Shown here piece after piece: positions 13,823 through 14,727 of a stretch of DNA of 14,727 nucleotides. A program made the position numbers and the translations under genes. This DNA is from JALHVH01 sp964544265 (GTDB lineage Bacteria; Acidobacteriota; Aminicenantia; Aminicenantales; Saccharicenantaceae), in assembly GCA_964544265.1 (NCBI GenBank), contig CAZJBD010000051.1:1-14727 (forward strand). The letters run 5' to 3'. Positions within the stretch are counted from its first letter, which is position 1. Each line of letters begins with the position of its first letter. The notes under the pieces were generated by a model. The model was given only the letters and a program-made list of their open reading frames with translations. It did no database searches and was not told the origin of the DNA.

Positions 13823-14727
13823 GCCGCATTCCTTTTCTGAGAGACTTTTTTGAAACGACTGCCGGCCATCCGTCTGAGTTCGCTGAAACTGAGCGTCCTC
13901 TCCTCGCCGCTCCGGGCGTCGACGGCCACAACCGTCCTCTCTGCGCAACAGATGCATGGATCGATGGCGGCAAAAATCAGGGGGATGTCGGCGATGAACC
14001 CGTTCGTGAGCATTTTGATGGTTGCGGCGTAGTTGCCAAGCGTGGGGGCCCGGACCTTGAGCCTTTCCGGTTTGTCCGTACCGTTGGATTTGATGTAGTG
14101 GATATTCTCTCCCCGCGGCGCCTCGTAGCGGCTGACGACCTCGTTGGGCTTGGCTTTGCGGGGCGCTTTGACAGCGATCGGCCCTTCGGGCAGGTTCTTC
14201 ATCAGAAACTCGATGATGTTGTAGGCCTGGAGGACCTCATTAATCCTGACGATGGTCCGGCCGAGGACGTCACAGAGGTCCGAGGTGCAGACTTCGAAGG
14301 GGATTTCTCCATAGACGGCGTAGGGGTCGTCCTTACGGACGTCCTGGGCGACTCCCGAGGCACGCGCTGTCGGCCCGACAGCGCAGAGAGCGATGGCGTC
14401 CTCCTTCGATAGGTAGCCGACGCGGGACAGCCGGGCAACGAAGCTCGGCTCGTTGGCCCCGATCATCAGGTAGTAATCCGTTCTCTTACGCAACGTATCC
14501 AGAGAATCAAGGATTTTTTTCCGCTGGGCCTCGTCGATGTCCCTGCGGACGCCGCCGATGGTGTTGATGGCATAGTGGACGCGGTTGCCGGATATTATTT
14601 CCAGAAGGTCCATGACGATCTCGCGGTCGCGCCAGGTGTACATAAAGAAGGAGTCGAAGCCCGCCTCGTGACCGGCCACCCCGAGCCAAAGGAGGTGGCT
14701 GTGGACCCTCTCCAGCTCCGCAACGAG
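13810..14727 (-). CDS. Group 4 [NiFe] hydrogenase large subunit (5' end beyond window)
   Basis: The last 305 residues of a HycE/EchE/MbhL-type large subunit; the reading frame is open to the window edge, so the N-terminal CxxC motif is not visible. The visible part begins with ELERVHSHLLWLG, a hallmark of the NuoD/hydrogenase family. The C-terminal motif DPCICCAER (256-264 of the visible part) supplies two nickel-binding cysteines, C258 and C261. This motif is lost in true complex I NuoD. The 41 residues after the Arg, starting TVVAVD, match the position of the tail removed by HycI-type proteases. The gene overlaps the NuoH-like gene by 13 bases. Order large–NuoH–NuoI matches MbhL-M-N. It would reduce protons or oxidise H2 at the membrane. 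Confidence 0.92.
   Translation of the reverse strand, partial: LVAELERVHSHLLWLGVAGHEAGFDSFFMYTWRDREIVMDLLEIISGNRVHYAINTIGGVRRDIDEAQRKKILDSLDTLRKRTDYYLMIGANEPSFVARLSRVGYLSKEDAIALCAVGPTARASGVAQDVRKDDPYAVYGEIPFEVCTSDLCDVLGRTIVRINEVLQAYNIIEFLMKNLPEGPIAVKAPRKAKPNEVVSRYEAPRGENIHYIKSNGTDKPERLKVRAPTLGNYAATIKMLTNGFIADIPLIFAAIDPCICCAERTVVAVDARSGEERTLSFSELRRMAGSRFKKVSQKRNAAWPF

Noticed and set aside
13823..13957. N-terminal extension of the NuoH-like protein
   Set aside because: The extra 45 residues are an alternate-frame reading of the large subunit gene; the ATG at 13822 has a ribosome binding site and matches the family.

Overview
The window looks like a chromosomal segment of a Gram-negative-type bacterium. 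Lipopolysaccharide heptose genes (waaF, gmhB), lipoproteins and an outer-membrane barrel-like protein all point to an outer membrane. A membrane-bound group 4 [NiFe] hydrogenase module suggests an anaerobic, H2-evolving or energy-converting metabolism. The coding DNA is GC-rich, promoters often carry an extended -10 (TGn), and dnaA sits next to dnaN. An uncultured anaerobic lineage such as Acidobacteriota/Aminicenantia would fit, but that placement is inference from gene content only.

Layout. Bases 1-166 hold one copy of an interspersed GC-rich repeat, truncated by the window edge; a second copy lies in opposite orientation at 4823-4988. Between them are fmdB-like (282-554), waaF (619-1620), gmhB (1617-2228) and a bifunctional rel/spoT (2215-4368), all on +, then rpmB on - (4380-4571). 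waaF, gmhB and rel overlap head to tail and look translationally coupled. The long stretch 4572-5089 holds the rpmB promoter and repeat copy 2, with no convincing gene. A tight three-gene + strand envelope unit follows: a TPR lipoprotein (5090-5470), an unrecognised probable lipoprotein (5448-6116) and a 984-residue secreted protein (6130-9084). The last combines a HELTH zinc peptidase domain, a PD40-like propeller and a C-terminal barrel-like region.

Replication region. dnaA (9207-10538) is preceded by a good sigma70-type promoter, a terminator-like hairpin and three DnaA boxes in 32 bp. dnaN (10654-11751) follows after an AT-rich gap with another DnaA box and its own promoter. This arrangement resembles a bipartite origin with autoregulation of dnaA.

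The right end is a - strand hydrogenase operon read leftwards: large subunit (partial, 13810-14727), NuoH-like membrane subunit (12851-13822), two-[4Fe-4S] subunit (12414-12854) and a HycI-type maturation protease (11824-12333). The order matches the L-M-N end of Mbh-type clusters. The large subunit keeps the nickel-binding C-terminal motif and a protease-removable tail, so it is probably a real hydrogenase rather than a complex I subunit. No tRNA, rRNA, CRISPR array or transposase gene was seen.
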